DNA of 54,692 nucleotides. Origin: JANMZR01 sp031383555 (lineage in GTDB: Bacteria; Bacteroidota; Bacteroidia; Cytophagales; Spirosomataceae). Below the pieces are notes generated by a model, which saw nothing but the letters and a program-made list of their open reading frames with translations, ran no database searches and was not told the origin of the DNA. Made by a program: the position numbers and the translations under genes. This document shows positions 17,415 to 25,308 of the stretch, in pieces. The stretch is from positions 1 to 54,692 of the forward strand of contig JANMZR010000294.1 in assembly GCA_031383555.1 (NCBI GenBank), read 5' to 3'. Each line of letters starts with the position of its first letter. The stretch's first letter is position 1.

Positions 17415-18320
17415 CTAATTGAAAAATATTTTTTCGGCCAGCCTGAAGGTATTGCAATGTGCTTCAACTATATCCAAAATTTTTGGCGAATACCCGCCAC
17501 CTAGAGTCACAACAATAGGTAATTTATTAAATTTTGCTATTTCAAATACAAATTTATCTCGTTCGTAACAACCTGCTTTTGATACACTTAACTTGCCTAA
17601 TTTATCACTTTCCAAAATATCTACGCCAGCTACAAAAAACAGGAAATCTGGCTTTTCAATAGAGATTAATTTTGGTAGTGTTTCAAAAAGTAATTTTAAA
17701 TAAATTTCATCTTTAGTATAGGTTGCCAATTCCAAATCTAGGTCTGAGATTTCTTTATGCAATGGATAATTATCTTTCCCATGCATTGAAAAAGTGAAAA
17801 CTCTTGGCTCGTTTTCAAATATTTTGGCTGTGCCGTTTCCCTGGTGTACGTCTAGGTCTATCACTAAAATTTTATTGGCCAACTTCTTTGTTAACAAATA
17901 ATTAGAGGCAATGGCAACATCATTTAGCAGGCAAAAGCCTTCGCCTTTATCCTTAAAAGCATGATGTGTTCCACCTGCAACGTTCATGGAGATACCATTT
18001 TCTAATGCAAACTGGCAACAATCTATCGTGCCTTGGGTTATTATTTTTTCACGTATAACCAGCTCTTTCGATAAAGGAAAGCCAATCCTACGAATCATTT
18101 TTGGGTCAATGGAAATGTTTTTAAGATTTGCCAAATAAGTAGGGTCATGAGTTTTCAAAATCCAATATTCATTAACTTCGTTTGGCTCAAAAAAATTGTG
18201 ATTGCTGCAAGTACCTTCATATAAAAGTTGGGCAGGAATAAGCTCATATTTAAGCATTGGGAATCGATGCCCATCTGGTAAAGGATGCTGATAAATGGGT
18301 GCATAGGCAATTTTGAGCAT
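17415..18320 (-). CDS. Histone deacetylase family hydrolase
   Basis: This 301-residue arginase/deacetylase-fold enzyme has the class II/IV pattern. The start is YAPIYQHPLPDGHRFPMLKY, the active-site histidines are H119-H120 in GGTHHAF, and the zinc ligands are D157 and H159 in VIDLDVHQGNG. FSMHGKDNYP, the third ligand in FVAGVDILESD, and GGGYSP follow. Bacterial members deacetylate acetyl-lysine, acetylpolyamines or acetoin-linked targets; the substrate is not known here. It ends at the shared terminator. No operon partner is seen. Confidence 0.92.
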   Translation of the reverse strand: MLKIAYAPIYQHPLPDGHRFPMLKYELIPAQLLYEGTCSNHNFFEPNEVNEYWILKTHDPTYLANLKNISIDPKMIRRIGFPLSKELVIREKIITQGTIDCCQFALENGISMNVAGGTHHAFKDKGEGFCLLNDVAIASNYLLTKKLANKILVIDLDVHQGNGTAKIFENEPRVFTFSMHGKDNYPLHKEISDLDLELATYTKDEIYLKLLFETLPKLISIEKPDFLFFVAGVDILESDKLGKLSVSKAGCYERDKFVFEIAKFNKLPIVVTLGGGYSPKILDIVEAHCNTFRLAEKIFFN

Positions 18321-18466
18321 GTTTTATTTTAGCAAATAATTACCTTTTTTAGCTCAAGTTTAATGACTACCTAAGGGGTTCCAGAATGTCTTAACCAATT
18401 TATATTTAGATCAACTGCAACTTGTTGCAATATGTGGTAAAATAGACAAAAGAGCTTGTTTAGCAA

Positions 18467-19297
18467 CTATGAGTTCATCATTTCTTGAACGATTTCTTTG
18501 TAAATTTTTCGATGTTGTTCACCATACTCTTTCCAAGCTAAGCCCAATTCTCGCAAATCGTGGTGCCCAACAATGGTACCATAGTCTTTTTTATCACCCT
18601 TTATAGTTGGGTAACCAATCACATAAATTACCTGAGCAATTTCAACAGCCAACTCAATATCATGCGTGGAAAATAAGATTGTATTATGCTCCGACGAATC
18701 CTGAAGTATTCGGAAGTCTTCTTTAACCTCCTCTATATTACCTACATCGAGGCCAGAAAAGGGCTCATCCAACACAATAAATTTATCTGATGAAAACAGC
18801 TGCTCAATGATAGCTGTACGCTGGCGTTGGCCACCAGAAAGCTCGTTAGGGTATTTGTCTGCACAGGTTTCTAGGCCCCAAGTCTTTAAATACTCATTAA
18901 TTTTTTTTGACTTTTCTGCTGCTGAAAGACTGCTTTTTCTTAAAGCATAATTAAAAGATTGGATCACTGTTTTATGGCGGAACAAGGTGTATTTTTGATC
19001 AACAAAACCGATATCCCCCTCTTCCACCACTTTAGCGGCATTTTCGGCCGTACTTTCAAAGTCTTTAATTAATATTTTCCCAGAATTGGGTACAACAAGA
19101 CCAGTAAGCGCTTTAAAAAATGTGGATTTTCCCCTGCCAGAACGTCCAACAACTGCAATTATTTGACCGGTAGCATTGGCGTTCTCTCTTACCACATCTT
19201 TTTCTACCAAATTAATATCTTGAATAATTACCCTCCCATCATATACAACGCTAAGGTTTTCAATAAATAATAATGATTCTTTGAAGCTGAAACTCAT
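18467..19297 (-). CDS. ABC importer ATP-binding protein (NitT/TauT-like)
   Basis: This 276-residue ATPase has Walker A VGRSGRGKSTFFKAL, the Q-loop VDQKYTLFRHKTV, the signature ELSGGQRQRTAI, Walker B FIVLDEPFSGLD and the switch His in STHDIEL. It resembles the SsuB/TauB group that energises uptake of nitrate, sulfonates or taurine. It lies 18 bp after the permease gene and is the last of three genes on this strand, following the OmpA-fused binding protein. The C-terminal tail of about 50 residues (DYGTIVGHHDLRELGLAWKE) is unusual and may bind the permease or a regulator. Confidence 0.9.
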   Translation of the reverse strand: MSFSFKESLLFIENLSVVYDGRVIIQDINLVEKDVVRENANATGQIIAVVGRSGRGKSTFFKALTGLVVPNSGKILIKDFESTAENAAKVVEEGDIGFVDQKYTLFRHKTVIQSFNYALRKSSLSAAEKSKKINEYLKTWGLETCADKYPNELSGGQRQRTAIIEQLFSSDKFIVLDEPFSGLDVGNIEEVKEDFRILQDSSEHNTILFSTHDIELAVEIAQVIYVIGYPTIKGDKKDYGTIVGHHDLRELGLAWKEYGEQHRKIYKEIVQEMMNS

Positions 19298-19315
19298 TGA
19301 ATTTTTTTGTTTAGA

Positions 19316-20086
19316 TTAAATTTTAGAATACCTAAATAGCGCCTTTCGCAAGTAGTTAATGAACCAGTCGAGTCCCAAACCAATTAATAAAATAATTATT
19401 TGAAGCGCTATAATTCGACCATGATTCATGAATTTATCTGAATTTTTAATCAAAAATCCCAAACCGCCTGCAGCAACCACAATCGACTCAATGGTTACGA
19501 GCATCATCCAAGTGATGGCCAAGTTCTGTCGAATCACATCAATCACATAATCTAATCGGCCCAAAATGACAACTTCCCAAAGTATTTCAAGTCTGGTGCA
19601 TTTTAGGGTTTTTGCATGGTCAAATTCCTCTTGAGGTATGGCAGAAATCACTGATATTAATGAGGTAGTAAGAAAGGTTGTAAGAAATATAACCATAATC
19701 CAAATTTGCATATTGCGGGCATTATGCACTATCATTGTTATGTAAAATGAAAGACCCGTAAAGGGCAAAAATCGTAACTTAGTAATAAACTCAGACATGG
19801 GTTTCATAAGAGGTATTGGCCATAAATAAGCAAATATCATAGATAAAATTACTGCTAAAAATATGGAAATAAAGCAAAGCTTGAGTGAGCTAAATATGTG
19901 TACTACAAGGCCTTCATTATATAGCTCGCTAAAACCTTTGAATACTTGTGCAGGCGACGGAAAAAGGTGTTTTTCACCCATTGTGCCCAAAAACCAAAAT
20001 AGAAAAATTGCAGCAATCCAACCCAACAAAATAATAAGTTTTTTTTGTTTAGAAATTGGGCTAAATAGAGTAATGATATCTTTCAT
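19316..20086 (-). CDS. ABC importer permease (BPD transport superfamily)
   Basis: This 256-residue inner-membrane protein has about six helices. The binding-protein-dependent permease motif is IPQEEFDHAKTLKCTRLEIL, with GRL nearby (the EAA loop that docks the ATPase). The start (LGWIAAIFLFWFLGTMGEKHLFPSPAQVFKGF) is like SsuC/TauC permeases. It lies between the binding-protein gene (167 bp upstream, with a stable hairpin in the gap) and the ATPase gene (18 bp downstream). The substrate is not evident. Confidence 0.9.
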   Translation of the reverse strand: MKDIITLFSPISKQKKLIILLGWIAAIFLFWFLGTMGEKHLFPSPAQVFKGFSELYNEGLVVHIFSSLKLCFISIFLAVILSMIFAYLWPIPLMKPMSEFITKLRFLPFTGLSFYITMIVHNARNMQIWIMVIFLTTFLTTSLISVISAIPQEEFDHAKTLKCTRLEILWEVVILGRLDYVIDVIRQNLAITWMMLVTIESIVVAAGGLGFLIKNSDKFMNHGRIIALQIIILLIGLGLDWFINYLRKALFRYSKI

Positions 20087-20186
20087 AGTATTCGAAAATA
20101 GATTGAAAATCCTAAATATTGAGTTTGTAGATTCATGTCGGTGAGTTAGGAGGACAGTAAGGACCCCGACCTCAGGCGAAACCTAA

Positions 20187-20212
20187 GCTGGTATCCCCAT
20201 TGGGACACCAGC
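20187..20212 (-). promoter_or_regulatory. Intercistronic RNA hairpin in the ABC importer operon
   Basis: On the minus-strand RNA GCUGGUGUCCC pairs with GGGAUACCAGC across the loop AAUG. All 11 positions pair, counting one G-U wobble, which would be an A-C mismatch on the other strand. There is no T tract, so it is more likely an mRNA-stabilising or processing stem than a terminator. Such stems often raise the binding-protein level relative to the permease and ATPase. Confidence 0.6.
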
Positions 20213-20253
20213 CCCTTATTTTACATAAGAAAAAGACATTAATTGTCTGTTTA

Positions 20254-22068
20254 TTATTTTAAAAATGTAATAACCACCCTTCTATTTTGTGCTTTGCCCG
20301 ATTCGGTTGCATTGGTGGCAATTGGATCGTTGGCACCCTTGCCGTCAACCAATTGGAAGCGACTTACAGGTATTCCTTTTTGCTTCAAATAGTTTACAAT
20401 TGCCTGTGCCCGGCTTTTTGAAAGTTGCAAATTCAAATCGCCATTACCAACATTATCGGTATGGCCTACAATTGTTACCTTACTGTTTTCTGCTTGAATT
20501 AAAAGGTTATAAATTTTTTCCAAATCGCTATTTGAGTTCCCTTTTATGGCAGCAGAGCCCGAGTTAAAGTTTATTTTCCACTCGCCTGATGCCATCACTT
20601 CAGATGCTTCTTTAGTATAATCAGCTTTATCAGCAGAGGTTGACTCAATATCATTGATATTTTTAAGGAAGAAAAGGTTTACTGCTTCCTCATAAGGAAC
20701 TACTTTACCAACGTTTTCATTAAAGCCAAAAGGGTTTAATTCGGTTAAATAACTTGATACTTGATTATAAACGGCCTTGTATCTATTTACACCATCAGAC
20801 ATCCCAAAATACTGCATTCCATCAGCATAGTTAAATACTTTTGAGCCACCCATATTAAAAGTAAGCCCGTTTTTAGTGCCTTGTTGCCCCTTAAACATTT
20901 TATACCAATAGTCGGCATTTTCTATCTGATAGGTTTTGGCAACTGCTTCAGAGGCAGCTACTCTCCAGTCGTCATAGTTTTTCATTTGGTTTGAAGCTGT
21001 TAGGGCAGCCTTCAATATATTTGATGTAATTTCTGGATTTTTTGTAGCCCATTCTTTAACTCCGATTAATACCGCTGGCATTTGATTGTTAAATTCTTTG
21101 GTAGAAACAATATCAATAAATCCATCCAATTTATCAAAAACCAGCTTATCGCCTGGTGTCCAAGTGGCGCAGCCATCAATTTTGCGGTTTACTGTATTGC
21201 CAGTAAATCTACCATTTTCTACTTCTTTTAAGGCCACAGTAAAACCCGCTTGCTGCGATTTTATCAATTCCTCTGCCGATTTTATATAGTCATCATTTTC
21301 AGATGGATAAATATTCACCGCCTCTTTGTCGTAGGTTGTTGGATCAGGATTTACCTTGAGACCATTTGCAAAGCAATAGTTTACAGTGGTTACCCAGTCG
21401 CCATCACCCAAAACAGCAGAAATAACAGCTCCCTTCATTGATTTGGGATTCGACTTCCATATTGGTGGCCCAATCAATTTATCTTCACCATAACTCATAC
21501 CAATGGCACCTAATACTTGTAAATGATATTTGTCTTTTCCATATTTTTCATCCAAAGCTTTTTGGGCAGAAGAAATATAAAAAGGAGCACCGTCGCCCAT
21601 AATCATTATTCCAAAAGCGCTTTTATCCGAAGTTGGAAATTTTGTGCCATTGTCATATTCTTCCACAAACTTCATTTGCATATTGCGCAATTCGTTGAGC
21701 CAGTCTTGTCTAATAATTTCGAGGTTAACTCCGTTTTTCTCCATTAAAGAGCCAACTGTTGTTTTGGGGCCACCATTAGCTACAATCATCCCCGATGTTG
21801 CGTTCCAGGCATAACCTGCGAGCCTTATGAGTGGTTTTTCGCTAACTTTTGCCGAAATGCCAGCAGATGGAACCGAAATTTTTTCAGCATTAGTTACATT
21901 GTTTACATCTGAAGTATTGAGATCGATGCCTTGGAGTTGTTTGGAGGCTTCGGTTTTTACCCCTGGCGAAAAGAAATAGATACCTGCTAATATTGCTCCA
22001 ACGCTGAATAGTATAATTAAGGCTTCGGCAAAGGTTGTGAATCGGGTTGTGCGTAATAATTTTCCCAT
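20254..22068 (-). CDS. ABC importer substrate-binding protein fused to an OmpA peptidoglycan-binding domain
   Basis: This 604-residue protein has a single N-terminal membrane helix (residues about 14-35), not a cleavable signal with a clear site. Residues about 75-430 form a periplasmic binding-protein region of NMT1/SsuA-like character (LAGYAWNATSGMIVANGG, FGIMIMGDGAPFY, LGDGDWVTTVNYCFANG). Residues about 490-604 are an OmpA-like domain (VTIVGHTDNVGNGDLNLQLS, KSRAQAIVNYLKQKG, AQNRRVVITF) with the Asp and Arg that bind diaminopimelate. The protein would be tethered to the inner membrane and to the cell wall. It heads a three-gene operon with a permease and ATPase. The ligand is unknown. Phosphate, sulfonate and anion uptake are guesses. 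Confidence 0.9.
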   Translation of the reverse strand: MGKLLRTTRFTTFAEALIILFSVGAILAGIYFFSPGVKTEASKQLQGIDLNTSDVNNVTNAEKISVPSAGISAKVSEKPLIRLAGYAWNATSGMIVANGGPKTTVGSLMEKNGVNLEIIRQDWLNELRNMQMKFVEEYDNGTKFPTSDKSAFGIMIMGDGAPFYISSAQKALDEKYGKDKYHLQVLGAIGMSYGEDKLIGPPIWKSNPKSMKGAVISAVLGDGDWVTTVNYCFANGLKVNPDPTTYDKEAVNIYPSENDDYIKSAEELIKSQQAGFTVALKEVENGRFTGNTVNRKIDGCATWTPGDKLVFDKLDGFIDIVSTKEFNNQMPAVLIGVKEWATKNPEITSNILKAALTASNQMKNYDDWRVAASEAVAKTYQIENADYWYKMFKGQQGTKNGLTFNMGGSKVFNYADGMQYFGMSDGVNRYKAVYNQVSSYLTELNPFGFNENVGKVVPYEEAVNLFFLKNINDIESTSADKADYTKEASEVMASGEWKINFNSGSAAIKGNSNSDLEKIYNLLIQAENSKVTIVGHTDNVGNGDLNLQLSKSRAQAIVNYLKQKGIPVSRFQLVDGKGANDPIATNATESGKAQNRRVVITFLK

Positions 22069-22432
22069 GTTTTTGAAATTTTATTTTTTGTTAAGTTGGG
22101 GTTGTTTTAAGTTTTTTAATTATCAATTGTATTTAAAAACAGGTGAAAATTAGTAATTAAAATTCAATTTTCTAAGTAATTATTTGATAAGTGGAATTTG
22201 TAGGGATGATTCATTGATAAAAAAATAGATGAATTTTTTAATTTTATTTTCAAAAGGCTAAAAATAATTATACCAATCACTAATAGTTGTGCCTGAAAAA
22301 ACAATTATTCAGTTAATTTTAGAAATCTTTATTTTCATAATGTTCAAACTACCCAACATAAATGTCTCAAAATATTTTAAATTTCAAACTTTGGTAACCA
22401 TTTCTGTTTTTTTACCCTCTATCCATAAATAA
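22069..22432. other. 364-bp AT-rich divergent intergenic region
   Basis: This stretch lies between the start codons of the binding-protein-OmpA gene (minus) and the Nramp-like gene (plus). It must carry both promoters, but no clean TAnnTTTG box was found on either strand. No gene, repeat or strong hairpin was recognised. Confidence 0.5.
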
Positions 22433-23800
22433 ATGACTGACCCATATTTACCTTCTGATAGCACAATATTAGAAGCACCCACAACTTTTAGAAATAGGCT
22501 CAAACACCTTGGCCCCAGTTTAATATTATCAGCTGCCATAGTAGGGTCTGGTGAGTTAATAGCCACTACCGCATTAGGCGCTAAGGCTGGTTTTTCATTA
22601 CTTTGGATTATACTTATTGGTTGCCTAATTAAAGTAGCCGTGCAATTAGAGTTTGGCAAGCATACAATTTTAACTGGCGAAACAGCCATGCAAGCTTTTA
22701 ACAAACTTCCTGGTCCTGTTTTCGGAAAGGCCCGTTGGTCTGTTTGGAGTATTTTTATCATGATGTCATTAAAAACATTTCAGCTAGGAGGTATTGTAGG
22801 CGGAGTTGCCATTATTTTGAATATGGTTTGGCCAATAATTTCTATTCCAGTTTGGGCAATAGTTTCCGCATTGTTTACCTCTATTTTGGTGTTTCAGGGT
22901 TATTATCGATTTATAGAAAAAATTTCAATTTACATGATATTTGCTTTTACAATATTCACCTTAGCATCTTTGTATTTTGTAAATTTTACGGCTTATGCCT
23001 TTACATTTCAAGACGTGTTGTCGGGTTTGAGTTTTGAGCTTCCCAATAGTTTAGTTATTGCAGCCATTGGTGCTTTTGGCATTACAGGAGTGGGTGGCGA
23101 CGAAATTATTCAATACAATTATTGGTGTTTGGAAAAAGGTTATGCTGCTTATGTAGGCCCAAAGCCAGATGAAAATTCAACTAAAACTTATATAACTGCA
23201 TGGGAAACTCGTGCCAAAGGTTGGATTAAAGTAATGCACTTAGACGCACTAATTGCCTTGTTCATTTATACGGTCGTTACCATAGCTTTTTATTTATTGG
23301 GCGCCTCTATTTTACATAAGCAAGGTATTGTGCCTGAAGGGTTTGGAGTAATTGAACACCTCTCTAAGATATACACCTTATCGTTGGGGCCTTGGGCAAA
23401 ATATGTATTTTTAGCAGGTGGCTTCATCGTGCTTTATTCTACTCTATTTGCGGCCCTAGCTGCTTGGACAAGACTGTTCTCTGATATATTTGGAACTTTA
23501 GGCTTTATGAACTTCTTTGATTTAAGTCAGCGAAAAAAATCAATAGCAATATTAGCTTGGACCATGCCACTATTATGGGCTGCTCTATTTCTTTTTATAA
23601 AATTGCCTGTAATTATGGTGCTATCAGGTGGTATAGTTGGTTCATTTATTTTGTTGTTGGTGGTTTTTGCTGTAATTAACTTTCGTTTTTTTCGACAACC
23701 AATTGCCTTTCATCCGTCGAAAATTTATGATATTATTCTTGCCACAAGCATACTTTCTATTTTCTCTATTGGTATTTATAGTTTGATTCAATTGTTTTAA
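22433..23800 (+). CDS. Nramp-like divalent-cation transporter family protein
   Basis: This 455-residue protein has about 11-12 membrane helices and Nramp/SLC11-like order, starting LKHLGPSLILSAAIVGSGEL. Classic Nramp metal transporters have DPGN in helix 1 and MPH in helix 6. Here these places read VGSGELIATTALGAKAG (residues 37-53) and FGITGVGGDEIIQ (215-227). It therefore belongs to the divergent Nramp-related group, and the usual Mn/Fe selectivity cannot be assumed. Candidate polar ligands are Glu41, Asp223 and Glu224. It is divergently arranged from the ABC importer and appears monocistronic. Confidence 0.88.
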   Translation: MTDPYLPSDSTILEAPTTFRNRLKHLGPSLILSAAIVGSGELIATTALGAKAGFSLLWIILIGCLIKVAVQLEFGKHTILTGETAMQAFNKLPGPVFGKARWSVWSIFIMMSLKTFQLGGIVGGVAIILNMVWPIISIPVWAIVSALFTSILVFQGYYRFIEKISIYMIFAFTIFTLASLYFVNFTAYAFTFQDVLSGLSFELPNSLVIAAIGAFGITGVGGDEIIQYNYWCLEKGYAAYVGPKPDENSTKTYITAWETRAKGWIKVMHLDALIALFIYTVVTIAFYLLGASILHKQGIVPEGFGVIEHLSKIYTLSLGPWAKYVFLAGGFIVLYSTLFAALAAWTRLFSDIFGTLGFMNFFDLSQRKKSIAILAWTMPLLWAALFLFIKLPVIMVLSGGIVGSFILLLVVFAVINFRFFRQPIAFHPSKIYDIILATSILSIFSIGIYSLIQLF

Positions 23801-23905
23801 GTGAGATTTTCTTATCCATTATGGGGAAAAATGAATGCAGTATGGTTGACCGAATAGGCACAACCAATGTGAATCAGGCTATTATCTAAAAATATTAGAT
23901 TTTAT

Positions 23906-25171
23906 TCAAGCCTTTGCTAAAACCTTTACTGCTTCCACAAATTTATCTAATTCAGCCAAACTTGTAAAAATATTTGGGCTGATGCGGCAACCAAATACCC
24001 ATGGGCCATTTATAGCAACTGTCCAAATTTTATGATCGGCCAAAAGCTTTTCGGCCATTTCATTTGGTGTTATGTTTTTTAGGCCAATATTTCCAATACC
24101 ACAGGCTCTGTCCTCATCAAAAGGGGTATTAATAATTACATTTGGCACGTTTTTAAGCCTATCCATCCAATATTTTCGAATATATTTTAGGCGGGCTTCT
24201 TTATTTTTAATGCCAATTTTTTGCAAATAATCGATTGAGTTTAAAATACTTATGTCCGTATGCGCAGCGGGTGTGCCCGTATGATTCAGCTTTCTAATAT
24301 CGTCATTTTGGAAGCCATTGTCACCAAAAATCGGCCATAAATTGTTGATTTTCTCTTTTTTCACATATAAAAAGCCAACTCCAAGCGGCGCACTGAGCCA
24401 TTTATGAAGGCTTGTACAATAATAATCGCAGTTTAAATCGCTGATTTTGAAATCGAAATGTGCAAAAGCATGGGCGCCATCAACTACTACATCAACTCCA
24501 TGACTATGTGCCATATCACATATTTTTTTTATGGGTAAAATATGCCCCGTAATATTTACCATATGACAAACCATCAAAAGCCTAGTTTTACTCGTAATGG
24601 CCGACTCATAAAGTTTTACGATTTCTTCGTCGGTTTTGGGATGAAGTGGTACTGTAACAGTTTTTCTTTGAAGCCCGTATCTTTTTGCCATTAAGTCAAA
24701 GTGGTCGAGCATTGAACCATAATCTGTATCAGCCATAACCGCTTCATCGCCAGCTTTCCAATCGTAGCCAGATATCACAGTATCAATTGATTCGGTAGCA
24801 TTGCGAGTTACAACAATTTCAGTATAGTGACAGCCAGCAATTTCGGCCAATTTTTTTCGAACAATTTCATTATCAGAAAAGCGAGATTGCCTCATATAAT
24901 AGCTGGCTAGCAGGTTTATCTCCTCAACATTTTTATGGAAAGCAGCTTTTATAGGGTTGGGGCTCATGCAATAATACCCGTTTTCAAGATTAATAAAACT
25001 TGGGTTTAGGCTATAGTCCTGCCGAATTTGGCTCCAAAAGGTTTCGTTTTGTGCTAAAACATTGGGTTTTATTCCTTTTTTAGCCTGAATTTGATTTTCA
25101 AAGGAATCGGAAAAAATTGGGCTAGATATGGCCGAGAGACCGAGAGTTTTAAGAAATTGCCTTTTATTCAT
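23906..25171 (-). CDS. Exported class V aminotransferase-fold PLP enzyme
   Basis: The protein has 421 residues from the ATG at 25171 (MNKRQFLKTLGLSAISSPIF); an ATG six codons earlier is less likely. The N-terminus looks like an export signal of the Tat-like KRxFLK type but has Lys-Arg, not Arg-Arg. The fold is class V aminotransferase / isopenicillin N epimerase-like: VVTRNATESIDTVISG, GDEAVMADTDYGSML, VDVVVDGAHAFAHFD and the PLP lysine Lys257 in CTSLHKWLSAPLGVGFL. Such enzymes make or break bonds of amino acids with pyridoxal phosphate. Exported members are less usual. The real substrate is unknown. Confidence 0.88.
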   Translation of the reverse strand: MNKRQFLKTLGLSAISSPIFSDSFENQIQAKKGIKPNVLAQNETFWSQIRQDYSLNPSFINLENGYYCMSPNPIKAAFHKNVEEINLLASYYMRQSRFSDNEIVRKKLAEIAGCHYTEIVVTRNATESIDTVISGYDWKAGDEAVMADTDYGSMLDHFDLMAKRYGLQRKTVTVPLHPKTDEEIVKLYESAITSKTRLLMVCHMVNITGHILPIKKICDMAHSHGVDVVVDGAHAFAHFDFKISDLNCDYYCTSLHKWLSAPLGVGFLYVKKEKINNLWPIFGDNGFQNDDIRKLNHTGTPAAHTDISILNSIDYLQKIGIKNKEARLKYIRKYWMDRLKNVPNVIINTPFDEDRACGIGNIGLKNITPNEMAEKLLADHKIWTVAINGPWVFGCRISPNIFTSLAELDKFVEAVKVLAKA

Positions 25172-25308
25172 TGTGTTGATTTTTAGCAATTTATTAATTT
25201 TTATTGAGGCAACAAAACATTAAAAAAACTTTTACAAATACTTATTTCACTTATCTGTTATTTTAACCATTTTACTAACTACGGCTAAACGCTCATCGTT
25301 GCCATTTC

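Noticed and set aside
20254..22068. Phosphate-specific importer
   Set aside because: No phosphate-binding motif is visible and the permease and ATPase look like the NitT/TauT group; the ligand is left open.
23906..25189. Link between the penicillin-acylase-family gene and the isopenicillin N epimerase-like gene as a beta-lactam pathway
   Set aside because: They are 16 kb apart on opposite strands, with no other beta-lactam genes, and both families have broad substrates.
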